Shown here one piece after another: positions 54,743 through 64,000 of a stretch of 64,000 nucleotides of DNA; positions within the stretch are counted from its first letter, which is position 1; each line of letters begins with the position of its first letter. The position numbers and the translations under genes are program-made. Origin of the DNA: Methanococcoides alaskense. Its GTDB lineage: Archaea; Halobacteriota; Methanosarcinia; Methanosarcinales; Methanosarcinaceae. The notes below the pieces were generated by a model that was not told the origin of the DNA, ran no database searches, and worked only from the letters and a program-made list of their open reading frames with translations. Location: positions 744,001 through 808,000 of the forward strand of contig NZ_JAQFFK010000003.1 of assembly GCF_027594145.1 (NCBI RefSeq). Reading direction: 5' to 3'.

Positions 54743-55839
54743 TCAGAAGCGGGAACTTATCGCCTGCCAGAGTGTTTCCATCTCTTCAATTGGTGTGTTA
54801 AGCGGAATCTCACACCCTGTCGACAGGATGAAACCTTTTTCTGGAGCTGCGTCCATACAGCTTTTCACTTCGTGCTCAATATCAGCAAAAGACCCGTCAC
54901 CGAACACGTTGGGATTGATGTTCCCCATCAGACAGACATCATGTCTTTCAAAGTCCTTAAAACAATATCTTGGGCCACATCCTATCTTTTTGTGGATCTT
55001 CACGCATTCAACCTCATATTGTTCCCCAAGCGCTTTAACATCCCCAAAGGCAAAGTTAAGGACATCGGGTTTCAGGGCCAATTCCATTTCATGGAAGGCA
55101 TGTTCTGCGCAATTGTGAGAGATCACATATCCGCCATTTGCCTGGATGTGTTCATAGAGTTCCTTTGTGTACTTCAGGATGAAATCTTCAGCCATGTCGG
55201 GGCTAAAAAGATCTGCTGTGTTCTCCCCGTTCTCAACGAAGATACCGTCCGCTCCCTCCTCGAGCATGCGGTCTGCATATAAGATACAGCTTTGAGTGAG
55301 CCTTTCAAGAAGGGAATGTACACTTTCTTTTTCCGTGAGCATCTCAATGCATAGATTGCTCGCCTCAAGGATCTGGGCAGCAAGCATCAGGGGAGAAAGC
55401 ATGCTCCCGGTTATGAAAACCTCATCTTTGAGCTCTTTTTTGAGCATGCCGATGGACCTGGCAACAGTATCCACTCTTTCTGACCTCTCAATATCCCGGG
55501 GTCTATCTTATCATATTGCCTGGCAGAGCTAAGGGGATGCTCAGCTATCGTAGGGTACCGGTCCTCCTTGATGTTCAGTCTGGTTCCAAGGGCTTCCGCC
55601 TCTACAAGCAGACATCCCCAGGGAGACATCACATTATCGTGATGGTACATCTCTCTTGCAAGTATCTGTGCCCTGGCGATCCCCTTTGCAGAATAGTAGA
55701 CATCACTCATGCTGGCCCCCATACGTTCCAGAACCGCATTCCCTGCCCCGAACCAAAGATACCCATAAGGCATCCTGTCTACATCTTTCATCTCAATAGC
55801 ATTAACAAATCTCTCTTTTGACGTCATTTCTTCTGCCAA
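54743..55839 (-). pseudogene. UroD-type methyltransferase split by a one-base frameshift
   Basis: Frame 55839-55411 (KERFVNAIEMKDVDRMPYGYLW, MGASMSDVYYSAKGIARAQILA) and frame 55474-54743 (IKKELKDEVFITGSMLSPLM, HNCAEHAFHEMELALK, LSTGCEIPLNTPIEEM) together make one ~365-residue methyltransferase. Near 55497 the gene reads GACCCCGGGAT where GACCCCCGGGAT would restore DPRDIERSERVDTVA. The zinc-site motifs HNC and STGCEIP resemble the C-terminal half of the fused corrinoid protein. Missing one C in a C-run suggests either recent inactivation or a sequencing error. Confidence 0.75.
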
Positions 55840-55889
55840 TGGACCACCCTCTCAGATTCTTGTTATTTATTAAATCGTTTCAAGATCAT

Positions 55890-56201
55890 TAGAATTCTAT
55901 ACAAACATTACCTACATTTTCGACCAAAGACTTTGACAGAAACCCGGCTTCCAGACAGCATACATGAAGGACAGCACATGGGACAAGACAGGTAACGCTG
56001 CATTTTGCTTCCTGAGCTTTTTGCATGACATAGTTGTCCTTTATATCAAAACAGATCCATCATCGGAACTTCCATATGTGACATCTTCTTGACCTTTTCA
56101 CAGGGCGTATCTATATCGATGATGATCTTGTCCCCTTCTATTTTCCCACGTACTTTATGGGTAAAACCACATACTTTTGAATGTACAGTTACTTCAGTCA
56201 T
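55890..56201 (-). pseudogene. Small Cys-containing protein (copy 3), one-base frameshift
   Basis: The frame from ATG 56201 gives 51 residues to MMDLF and a TGA. Shifting by one base at the TTTT there continues as DIKDNYVMQKAQEAKCSVTC, then LVPCAVLHVC to a TAA at 55890, about 102 residues in all. It is the longest copy of the family, with Cys clusters in both halves. An extra T disables it, unless frameshifting is programmed. No ribosome binding site problem; CCTCC-type site (GGAGGAAAGCAA) precedes the ATG. Confidence 0.7.
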
Positions 56202-56239
56202 TTGCTTTCCTCCTTATAAATAGAGCTTATAGAATTCCA

Positions 56240-57296
56240 TTAAAAGCTGAAATTACTAATATCTACAAATTGTTTAGAATTGCATTGCCCCTCTATTTTT
56301 TTTAAATCTATGCTCTCTTTTGTAAAATTCCCTTGGATTGAATTTTCAACAATTTCTATTAACATATTCTTTGGAACTTTTGTAACTGCAGACAGGAATT
56401 TAAGTTTAGATTGGGTGTTTCCTTTTTTTCAAAAATCTCAATCTGCGGGGAACCTTTAGAAGATGTCAGGCTTGCTTTCATCATTTTATCCGGATATTCC
56501 ATAGAGATCTTTACATGTCCTATAAAATCGGGATTTAAGTTTAGAACTCTGTTCTTTATATCTTCAAGGATATTTTTGATATTGTTGCAGCGATGTCTGA
56601 GCCCAGATTCTGCGATAAAACTGTGTACTCAGCTGAGTACGTAGAGACCTCTGACATTTCAATCGAGTTTATTTTCTCAAAGATGTGACACTCTCTGCTA
56701 TCTCCTGCAAGAAGATATCTCAATTTTTGAAATTGTTGATCGTTGTTCTTGGCCGAAAATTCATGAATTATAGCTTCAGGATTGATCTGCTTGAGAAAAG
56801 CTTTAACATCTTTAATCTGGTCTTTGTTAGCCATATCTATTTTGTTTATACCTAAGATTTCAGCATCCTCTAGCTGAGTCATAATAAATTTTGGTATCTG
56901 TTCAATTTCGGTGTTAAATCGATTTGCATCTACAAGGTTCACGATTGGAGCAAAAGACATATCCGGAACATCCATAAGTGCAAGATCTTCTTTTATCTGT
57001 CTTGGAAATGCAATTCCTGTGGGTTCTATGATTACAACATCCGGCTTAAATTCCGTAGCTAGGGTTCTTAACGTGTATTCCATGTCGATTTTAAGAGTAC
57101 AGCAGATGCAACCGTTTGTCAGTTCTTTTGTCTCAATCCCTGAATTGGACAGGGTATCCCCATCAACTCCGATTTCACCTATCTCGTTGACGATTATCGC
57201 AATTCTGTGTCCACTTTCCCTCAGATGCTTTCCAAGGTTTAGTAGTGTGGTTGTTTTTCCGCTTCCAAGAAAACCACCTATAATTATCACTTTCAT
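56240..57296 (-). pseudogene. CobW/G3E GTPase with C-terminal frameshifts
   Basis: From ATG 57296 (AGGTGAG site) the N-terminal ~245 residues are intact: GGFLGSGKTT near 6, the CobW metal motif CICC near 66, EPTGIAFP near 93, NKID near 154. After LGSDIAATISK the frame breaks near 56586; one base added gives NILEDIKNRVLNLNPDFIG and KISMEYPDKMM, and a second shift near 56405 gives FLSAVTKVPKNMLIEIVENS to a TAA at 56240. The restored length (~350) is normal for CobW proteins. The truncated ~249-residue product could still hydrolyse GTP. Confidence 0.75.
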
Positions 57297-57344
57297 AAAG
57301 CTCACCTACACATTTAATTCATTTTTCAGTTATTACTCGTTTTT

Positions 57345-58397
57345 TCACAATTTTATAGGACTAAAATCCTTTTGGGCATAGTACTCGTCTCTTGCTCGAA
57401 CAAGTGCTTTTACGTTCTCAAAAGGAGTTCTGGGAGCAATTCCACACCCTGGAGCAAGCACATCAACTCCATCTGTCAGACATTTTTTTGCTTCCTCTTT
57501 CACTTGATCATAAGTTCCATTCAACATTGTCACAGAGGTCGAGACATTTCCAATAAGGCTTGATTTATTTCCAATAATTTCTTTTGCAGCCTTTAGGTCT
57601 TTGACCTTTTCTTCGACACTTATGCCCTCAAACCCGCATTCTGCCAGAGATTTTAAAATTGGGTTGGCATTGCCACACATATGCATAATTTTGATACCTT
57701 TTACATTTCTACAAAATCTCTGGTACTCCGGTTTTAAGAAAGATTCAAACATTTCTGGATTTAGTAAATCAGGACCTCCAACACCATCTGACACGCAGAT
57801 AACATCAGCTCCATATTCTAGTAGGGTATTCGCATACTCAATGCATGCATCTGTGGCAATGCTCAAAAATTGCGTGATATAATCAGGTTTTTGTATGAAC
57901 CATGTCAGGTAGTTATCCACACCTGCAAGATGAGAGAAAAGGGTTGCAGGTCCTTCCATTCCTGCTATAATAGGTACATTTTCACCCACTTTTTCCTTCA
58001 ATAAATCGGTGGCTCTTAAAACAGCAGGAATTCTTGCTTTTTCAACAAGATTTTTTGGAACTTGTAGATTTTCGGGACCTTCTGCAAAGGGATGAGATAT
58101 TACAGAGGGTTGGATATCTTTTGTACCCATGTTAACCTTACAGCCCATTGCTTCAGCAAGAACTGTTACGCAGTATGGATATCTTACAGCTTCCAATCTT
58201 GTGAGGTCGTGACCTGCTAAGGCTAATGCTGCCATCTTCTCAGGATCACTGTGTGCTTCTGGCCATGAGGCACCTGTTGCATCCATAAGTTCAACAATGC
58301 CTGTTTGAGTTACGGAGACTACTGGAACTTTGTCGACAGGTTTGCCTTTTAAGGCATTCACCAATCTTTCTTTAAAGTTTAAATCGCTCATGATCAA
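57345..58397 (-). CDS. MtaA/MtbA-like methylcobamide:CoM methyltransferase (2)
   Basis: The 350-residue protein is a close relative of the one at 52416-53438: KERLVNALKGKPVDKVPVVS near 6, AGMEGPATLFSHL near 141, ICVSDGVGGPDLL near 200, and the zinc site KIMHMCGNANP near 240 with LAPGCGIAPRTP near 315. It would take methyl groups from the corrinoid domain to coenzyme M. It lies 200 bases downstream of the chaperonin gene and just upstream of the CobW gene, all on the minus strand. GGAGGATTGATC site before ATG. Confidence 0.85.
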   Translation of the reverse strand: MIMSDLNFKERLVNALKGKPVDKVPVVSVTQTGIVELMDATGASWPEAHSDPEKMAALALAGHDLTRLEAVRYPYCVTVLAEAMGCKVNMGTKDIQPSVISHPFAEGPENLQVPKNLVEKARIPAVLRATDLLKEKVGENVPIIAGMEGPATLFSHLAGVDNYLTWFIQKPDYITQFLSIATDACIEYANTLLEYGADVICVSDGVGGPDLLNPEMFESFLKPEYQRFCRNVKGIKIMHMCGNANPILKSLAECGFEGISVEEKVKDLKAAKEIIGNKSSLIGNVSTSVTMLNGTYDQVKEEAKKCLTDGVDVLAPGCGIAPRTPFENVKALVRARDEYYAQKDFSPIKL

Positions 58398-58598
58398 TCC
58401 TCCTCTTTAAAAAATATCTCTGATTTACTACCTTACTTGATCGATATCATTGCACTAATTATGATAATATGAATTTTACATTCCTTTACAGATCATAAAA
58501 TATACAAAAAAAGAAAAAGTGTATTTACAACATGCATCTGCATCATCAAAAATCTGTATTGGTTTGTAATTTCCCATAACACAATACCTTCTACGGCA

Positions 58599-60209
58599 TC
58601 ATTTCTTCAGCACTATCTTATCTATCCTCAGAACGCTGTTTGCGGTTTCGGTTGCAGAGATGATCGCCAGCTTCTTGATGGTAGCCGAATCATAGACAAG
58701 AGGGACATTCTCTGTGATCTTTCTGGACCTATCAACCCTTGCAGCCAGACCCTTATTATAGAAATGTGACATTCTTGTCATTGAATCTATAACATTCATT
58801 CCCATGTTCTTTGCCAGTATCCTGGGAATCTCCTCAAGTGCATTGGCATACTCGATAACAGCAAGCTGTTCTTTTCCTCCTATTGTGGAAGCATAGTTCC
58901 TCAACATCTGTGAGAGCTCAAACTCTATTCCGCCCCCGCCGGTAACTACCATCTTGTTCTTGAGGATGAATGCTGCAGTGTTCAATGCATCGTCTGCAGC
59001 CTCTTCAACCTTCTCAAGGGCATATTTGACGGGTTCCCATATCAAGATCGTCGAGAACTTCTGATCATTAGCGCTTATGAAAGCAAAATCCTCTCCGCAT
59101 CTCTTTTTAACTTCAACTTTATCTGCCCTTCCAAGATGCTGTTCATCCAGATCATCCCTTATGGACATGATCTCTGCACCGGTTGCCATCGAAATGCTCT
59201 TGAGATCTTTCATTTTAAGTTTCTTGAACATCAATATGTTGTTCTTCACAAGACATTCTTCGATATGAGAGTCCACATCCCCCTCGCAGAAAACAACATT
59301 AGCTCCAGTATTGATGATCTTCTCAGCAAAGCTTCCAAGTATCCTCTTGCGTTCTTCTTCGAACAGATAAGCGGTCTCAATGCTGTCCATACTGATGTTA
59401 TGACTGGAATTTATAAATGCACTCTTGAGTTTTATATCATAATTCAGGATAAGAATCCTGGGTTCGATTAATGATTGTGGCATATCAAACCTTGCAGGAG
59501 TCTCATCAAGAATGACACCATTGAGGTGAACGATCTCAGGACCTCCAACTTTTTTCATGATCTTCACATTTTCATCAAGGTCCAGATACCCATCATCTGA
59601 TAATGCTCTCAAGTGTTCGACCACATCGACAACTATAGTTGAAAGTATCTCTGCCTGATCGAACTCTATGCCCTTACTAACAGTTGCACTCAGGATCGCA
59701 GCATAGGAATCATCGTATGATCTGGCAGTTATACTGTTGAGCTCGAGAAGCTCATATGCTTTATTAAGGGCAAGCTTGTATCCTTTTATAATGGTGGTCG
59801 GATGCACACCCATTTTGATAAGCTTCACTGCATTTATGATCAGACTGGATGCCAGTATAACTGCGGTCTTCGTACCATCCCCACAAGATTTGTCCATTGA
59901 TCTTGAAAGTTCTTTCAAGGAAGTAACTATTGGATGCAAAACATCCATTTGTTCAATTATGGTCTTTCCATCGTTGGTCAGATAGACATCATCGACATGA
60001 TTTATGATCAGCTTATTAAGACCCATGGGACCAAAAGAAGAACTCAACAGTTCTTTTATCTCAGAAGATGCAGTTTCCAGATGATCAATAAGTTCTTTAT
60101 CCTCGAGATCTCCTTCTAGTCCGATCTTTTTGCGCACACTCTGTGCAAGATGATATATATCATCCATATTGTTCTGTTGTTGCCCCACATTATTTATCAT
60201 TGAACTCAT
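58599..60209 (-). CDS. Divergent group II chaperonin (thermosome-like)
   Basis: The 536-residue protein keeps the chaperonin motifs SSFGPMGLNKLI near 56, NDGKTIIEQM near 78, CGDGTKTAVILA near 106 (catalytic Asp), and VTGGGGIEFELSQML near 412, and ends without the usual Gly-Met repeats. It differs strongly from typical thermosome subunits. It starts 6 bases after the hydantoinase-like gene copy 2 and is clearly in its operon, so it is likely a dedicated assembly or repair chaperonin for the methyltransferase proteins. Such extra Hsp60 paralogues occur in some Methanosarcina. ATPase activity is probable from motifs. Confidence 0.8.
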   Translation of the reverse strand: MSSMINNVGQQQNNMDDIYHLAQSVRKKIGLEGDLEDKELIDHLETASSEIKELLSSSFGPMGLNKLIINHVDDVYLTNDGKTIIEQMDVLHPIVTSLKELSRSMDKSCGDGTKTAVILASSLIINAVKLIKMGVHPTTIIKGYKLALNKAYELLELNSITARSYDDSYAAILSATVSKGIEFDQAEILSTIVVDVVEHLRALSDDGYLDLDENVKIMKKVGGPEIVHLNGVILDETPARFDMPQSLIEPRILILNYDIKLKSAFINSSHNISMDSIETAYLFEEERKRILGSFAEKIINTGANVVFCEGDVDSHIEECLVKNNILMFKKLKMKDLKSISMATGAEIMSIRDDLDEQHLGRADKVEVKKRCGEDFAFISANDQKFSTILIWEPVKYALEKVEEAADDALNTAAFILKNKMVVTGGGGIEFELSQMLRNYASTIGGKEQLAVIEYANALEEIPRILAKNMGMNVIDSMTRMSHFYNKGLAARVDRSRKITENVPLVYDSATIKKLAIISATETANSVLRIDKIVLKK

Positions 60210-60214
60210 CTCAA

Positions 60215-62152
60215 TTACCTCCTTGGATTTCCAATTCCTGTTGCAAAGAGCCTGGTTTCAAGATTTGCACCGAACCCGTTTCCCATATCATGTCTGCTTA
60301 GATCATAATTAACCTTATCCATATCCAGTCCATATCCGGCCATATGTTCTACTATCAGCATTTTACTGAGTTCAAGGCCATGGTCCACCGCATCTGTATA
60401 TTCATCAAAGACCTCCCTTCCAGTCTCAGAGAAAACAGCATATTGATTGCTTCCGGCACCAGCCCCTCTTACAAGAACATCAGTTCTGTGAATAACATCT
60501 CCAAGAAGCGCACCAACAGCATTTCCAACTTCATGGTGTTCAGGAACTATTATATCGGCATCTATCATGTTGTTGAGGTCGTTCAAATATGCCTTCACGG
60601 GACCTCCCACAAGAACCACCGGCTGGTTTACCTTGAAGGTCAAAGGGGACGAAAAGTCGATCATCTTCTCTATGTCCGACTTTTTGACATCATCCTGAAA
60701 GAAGGAGACTATATTCAGGGACATGTTCTTTACAACTTGCTCTTTTACATGTGAGCAAAAACTACCTTTGCCCATGCCCACGTAATCACCGAGTAGTTGA
60801 GCACCCATGTGGGATGCTTGTGAATTCCATCTGGTATCATCTCTCAGTACATGCAGGGCATCTGTAGGTGTAAAACCGATCTGATTGACATATTTTTTCT
60901 TGACCAGTGATCCAATTATACTGGAGAACATCAAAGGATGTTCGCTCAGCTTGATCGAAATATCGGATAGCGAGAGAGGTTCATCGCCCAGTACATCGAG
61001 AACTTCCTTCTCATTAGAACTTAATGCAACATTGTTCATACCATAGAGGTCCAAACCACTTCTGACAAAGAAAGTAGCCGGTTGTATGATATCATTCATG
61101 TGACGTACATTCGGTTTATCCGTTTCAGCAAGTTTGTCTATCAGCTCAGGATGATTGAATGCTGCAAGGCATAGAGGTATGACCCTGTTTGGCCCCATGA
61201 ACACACTTCTCTGGACCCACACATGGCTATCACCGCCAAGAGCAGAGGTGTGCATCTTTATGGCTTTCACCATGGTTTTCCAGTTACCTACCTTGGCACC
61301 GCTTTCACTTGTTTCAGGAATTCCATTGGATATTATTGATACATCAGTGCTTGTACCTCCCACATCCATGGTAAGACATGTTTTGATGCCAGCAAGATGA
61401 GAAGCACCGACAAGACTAGCGGCAGGACCCGAAAAGATAGATTCGACAGGTTTTTTGAGAGCATCCTCTATCCTGACAAGGGAACCATCACATTTCATCA
61501 TCATCAGATCTGCATCAATTCCCTTTTTTTTCATTACCGAAAGGATGGATCGTATAAATTGATCAGTTACAGGAATAAGCTGCGCATTTAGCAATGCTGT
61601 GACAGCCCTTTCATAAGCACCCAGGCTCATTGAAAGCTCATGCCCACATACAACGGGTTTATCGGACAGATCCCCGATAAGATCTTTAACTATTATTTCA
61701 TGTTCGGGATTCCTGACTCCAAAATAAGATGAAACTGCAAAAGCGGAGACTTTGTCTTTATTCTCCATAACAAAATCTTCAACCAATCCAAGATCATCAA
61801 GATCTTCGATTACATTGCCATCCGCATCATGGCCACCTTTAATGGAAAGGACATGGTCAGTTGAAAGGGCTCCAGTGATCGAGTGGCCTATAAGGATAAG
61901 ACCAGCAGGATGACCTTTTCCTTCAAGTGTCGTATTGGTCGCAAGAGTGGTTGAAACTGAAACAAATTCTATATCCTTCAGATAACTTTCATCCAGACCT
62001 TCAATAGAATTCTTAATTCCCTTTATAAGATTGGAGTGTGTTGTCAATGATTTGTTGGAATCTATCACAGTTCCAGCTGAGATATCCATAATAATCGAAT
62101 CAGTATAAGTTCCCCCTGTGTCAATACCAAGACCAAGATACATTTCAATCAT
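60215..62152 (-). CDS. Hydantoinase/oxoprolinase-family ASKHA protein (copy 2)
   Basis: The 645-residue protein has the same nucleotide loops as copy 1 (GIDTGGTYTDSIIMD; TMDVGGTSTDVSII). The first ~420 residues differ from copy 1 at only a few positions, whereas from about residue 430 to the end identity is near 60%. Downstream of copy 2 lies the chaperonin gene, downstream of copy 1 the sensor kinase. This shows a recent duplication or conversion of the 5' half only. GGAGATGATTG site ahead of ATG 62152. Confidence 0.8.
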   Translation of the reverse strand: MIEMYLGLGIDTGGTYTDSIIMDISAGTVIDSNKSLTTHSNLIKGIKNSIEGLDESYLKDIEFVSVSTTLATNTTLEGKGHPAGLILIGHSITGALSTDHVLSIKGGHDADGNVIEDLDDLGLVEDFVMENKDKVSAFAVSSYFGVRNPEHEIIVKDLIGDLSDKPVVCGHELSMSLGAYERAVTALLNAQLIPVTDQFIRSILSVMKKKGIDADLMMMKCDGSLVRIEDALKKPVESIFSGPAASLVGASHLAGIKTCLTMDVGGTSTDVSIISNGIPETSESGAKVGNWKTMVKAIKMHTSALGGDSHVWVQRSVFMGPNRVIPLCLAAFNHPELIDKLAETDKPNVRHMNDIIQPATFFVRSGLDLYGMNNVALSSNEKEVLDVLGDEPLSLSDISIKLSEHPLMFSSIIGSLVKKKYVNQIGFTPTDALHVLRDDTRWNSQASHMGAQLLGDYVGMGKGSFCSHVKEQVVKNMSLNIVSFFQDDVKKSDIEKMIDFSSPLTFKVNQPVVLVGGPVKAYLNDLNNMIDADIIVPEHHEVGNAVGALLGDVIHRTDVLVRGAGAGSNQYAVFSETGREVFDEYTDAVDHGLELSKMLIVEHMAGYGLDMDKVNYDLSRHDMGNGFGANLETRLFATGIGNPRR

Positions 62153-62273
62153 CTCCTTTATATTATCATTAAAGATTTCCCAAACATATTTTAGCTCTAC
62201 AAGATCAAAGTGATATATGCGAAATTTAAACCTACGCTAGTCTATAAATAAAAAAAAGATTAGGGTTAAATTA

Positions 62274-64000
62274 TCACCCTATTATCTCTTTCTGATACTG
62301 TGGACCAAGTTCCTTGACCTTGTCAACCATGGCCTTGACACCTGACAGTGGACCTCCTGGTGGGATCTCACAACCGGTGGACATGACGTACTTAGACTGC
62401 ATGCCATTTTCTTTCAGGGTTTCAAGGACGCCCTTTAGCAGGTCATCGGTATCATTCTCGATACTCTGTATGCCTTCTGGGGAGTTGTCCATGAACTTGA
62501 TCGGATCTACCTCTCCCATCATACAGCAGGTATCTCCGTACTTTGGAATGAGATCTGCATAGTTCTGTGAACCCTTGTCCTTTGATTTCTCATAGTATGC
62601 GTAGCTGAACAGACCAGTTCCAAACTTCTTGATCTGTGTATCATAATGGACCGCATCGGCACAACTATGGATCATATATGGTTGGTCATACTTCTTGAAG
62701 ATCGGAAGGTGCTGGTCAAAGATGAATTTTCCATCAAACTTCCAGTAATCCTCTTCACTCATGATGACATTGTTTGACCAAAGGTTGTCAATACACAGGG
62801 CATCACAGGCATCTTCTTCGAAGAAGACCTCTGAGACCTGGCAGATGTAGTCAGTACATTTCTGGACTCCTTCAAGAACGACATCCGGGTTGGTCTTCAT
62901 GTCCATCAGGACACGGTCTGCACCCATAAGTTGAGTCAGTGTCAGAAGTGGACCTTCGTGGAAACCAACGAATGGAGTACCGAGTTCCTTGTTCAGCTTC
63001 TCTTTGGCAAGCTTTGAGGCCTTGATAAGCTCATAGGCACGGGTGCCTTCCTTAACCTCAGGAACCTCAAGGTTTTCATAGTCCTCAAGGTGGCCTTCTG
63101 ATGATGGTGTGTCGTCTTCAGGGTACTTGATTTTACATCCAAAGTCAGCTGAAGTAGCTGAAAGGTCGATCAGACCAACGAACATGTCAAGGTCCAGATA
63201 CTTTGCACCAAGGAATGCACTCTCAGCAAACTTGGCAGGGTCTGTTGCATATTCCTTGTAACTTGCATTTGCGAATTTCCTGAGAACACCACAGGCAAGT
63301 GGATATACTGGAAGACGGTCAACTTTCTTGTCAGCCATAGCTGAAACGGTTCTTTCAGCGTGGCTCATCTCTTCCTTTGTCTTGACACCAACACTCTCGA
63401 ACTCCTCCATGATCTGTTTGGCAGTCTCAAGACCGATATCTGTCTTGCTCTTGACCTTCTTCTTTGAAAGGATATCCCTATACTTTACCTTGGCAAGGTT
63501 GATCTTCGCATCACTCCATCTATCCTCAGAAGGTGAAAGTTCACTTACAGCATCCTTTACCCAATGTGAAGCATGCATTGCATCAGGTGCGGTTTTATCT
63601 GCTCCGATCTGTTCCGCAAACTCTTCAGAGATAGGTGCTCCTCCTACCATTACGATCATGGAGTCCCTGAGACCTTCTTCCTGAAGCATCTCGATGACCT
63701 TCTCCATTCCAACCATTGTGGTGGTCATCAGTGCGCTCATTGAGATAACATCTGCATGGTGCTCTTTTGCAGTCTCAACAAATTTTTCAAGAGGAACATC
63801 ATGTCCGAGGTCGATAAGGTTTAATCCTCCTGCAGTCATCATTGTCTTGACCAGGTTCTTACCGATATCATGGACATCACCCTGTACTGTACCGATCACA
63901 ACAGTTGAAGGTTCAGCTGCCCCTTCGACCTTCTTCATGTGGGGGGAAAGAACATCCATTCCACCATACATTGCATTTGAAGCGATCAACAGATGTGGAA
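62274..64000 (-). CDS. Fused corrinoid protein/methyltransferase (copy 2), cut by the window edge
   Basis: This is the second copy of the protein at 43774-45684. At least 571 residues lie inside the window; the first ~60 residues lie beyond 64000 and the gene has no start here. All motifs (corrinoid His in GDVHDIGKN, HSCADAV, STGCEIPPG) are present. Differences from copy 1 are scattered single residues (about 2-3%). It heads the operon with hydantoinase-like copy 2 and the chaperonin. Confidence 0.85.
   Translation of the reverse strand, partial: PHLLIASNAMYGGMDVLSPHMKKVEGAAEPSTVVIGTVQGDVHDIGKNLVKTMMTAGGLNLIDLGHDVPLEKFVETAKEHHADVISMSALMTTTMVGMEKVIEMLQEEGLRDSMIVMVGGAPISEEFAEQIGADKTAPDAMHASHWVKDAVSELSPSEDRWSDAKINLAKVKYRDILSKKKVKSKTDIGLETAKQIMEEFESVGVKTKEEMSHAERTVSAMADKKVDRLPVYPLACGVLRKFANASYKEYATDPAKFAESAFLGAKYLDLDMFVGLIDLSATSADFGCKIKYPEDDTPSSEGHLEDYENLEVPEVKEGTRAYELIKASKLAKEKLNKELGTPFVGFHEGPLLTLTQLMGADRVLMDMKTNPDVVLEGVQKCTDYICQVSEVFFEEDACDALCIDNLWSNNVIMSEEDYWKFDGKFIFDQHLPIFKKYDQPYMIHSCADAVHYDTQIKKFGTGLFSYAYYEKSKDKGSQNYADLIPKYGDTCCMMGEVDPIKFMDNSPEGIQSIENDTDDLLKGVLETLKENGMQSKYVMSTGCEIPPGGPLSGVKAMVDKVKELGPQYQKEIIG

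Overview
The window looks like the accessory part of a methylotrophic methanogen genome from the order Methanosarcinales (Methanococcoides, Methanolobus or Methanosarcina type). The evidence is a set of corrinoid-dependent methyltransferases with a RamA-like activator, MtaA/MtbA-type enzymes, an Msr-type regulator with a PAS/GAF sensor kinase, a divergent group II chaperonin, a PEF-CTERM surface protein and archaeal AT-rich promoters. I recognised no rRNA or tRNA gene and no CRISPR array.

Layout. (1) 0.3-10.2 kb: a tight seven-gene plus-strand operon: Ycf46-like AAA+ ATPase, large SF1 helicase, two proteins with phospholipase-D-like features, a DUF2997-like protein, a Ycf35/DUF1257-like protein and a small radical-SAM activase. 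It is the best candidate for an undescribed system. (2) 10.2-11.4 kb: 74-bp tandem repeats that are the decayed relic of a paralogue of the winged-helix gene at 15.3 kb. (3) 12.0-23 kb: a mobile-element-like region with an AbrB-type regulator, a DUF3987-like replication ATPase, a winged-helix protein, nuclease and membrane-protein genes, a serine recombinase and a broken hsdM. (4) 23.4-27.8 kb: a stand-alone helicase fused to a DUF559/Vsr-like nuclease, a probable defence protein. (5) 27.9-32.5 kb: cell-surface genes (lipoprotein DNase, PEF-CTERM protein, FecR-domain protein), a peroxiredoxin and two cas1 3'-end relics. (6) 32.7-39.8 kb: a casposon-like block with two HNH nucleases, two ribbon-helix-helix proteins, family B DNA polymerase, HTH proteins and a cas1 gene reduced to its two ends, which flank a palindrome-rich AT island. 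(7) 39.8-64 kb: methyltransferase region.

In region 7 a cassette coding for a fused corrinoid/methyltransferase protein and a hydantoinase/oxoprolinase-like ASKHA protein occurs twice (41.7-45.7 and 60.2-64 kb, the second running off the window). Between the copies lie RamA, two CobW-like GTPases, DUF1638, two MtaA/MtbA-like methyltransferases, a divergent chaperonin, an Msr-type regulator, three damaged copies of a small cysteine protein, and debris: a frameshifted UroD-type methyltransferase, a kinase tail, glnK and amtB fragments, a transposase fragment and a MITE-like element. The probable logic is that sensor kinase and Msr regulator control expression, the fused proteins move a methyl group from a substrate (methyl sulfides are the likeliest guess) to the corrinoid and then to coenzyme M, RamA and perhaps the hydantoinase-like protein reactivate the corrinoid, and the chaperonin and CobW proteins help assembly. 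Family calls come from motif reading alone.
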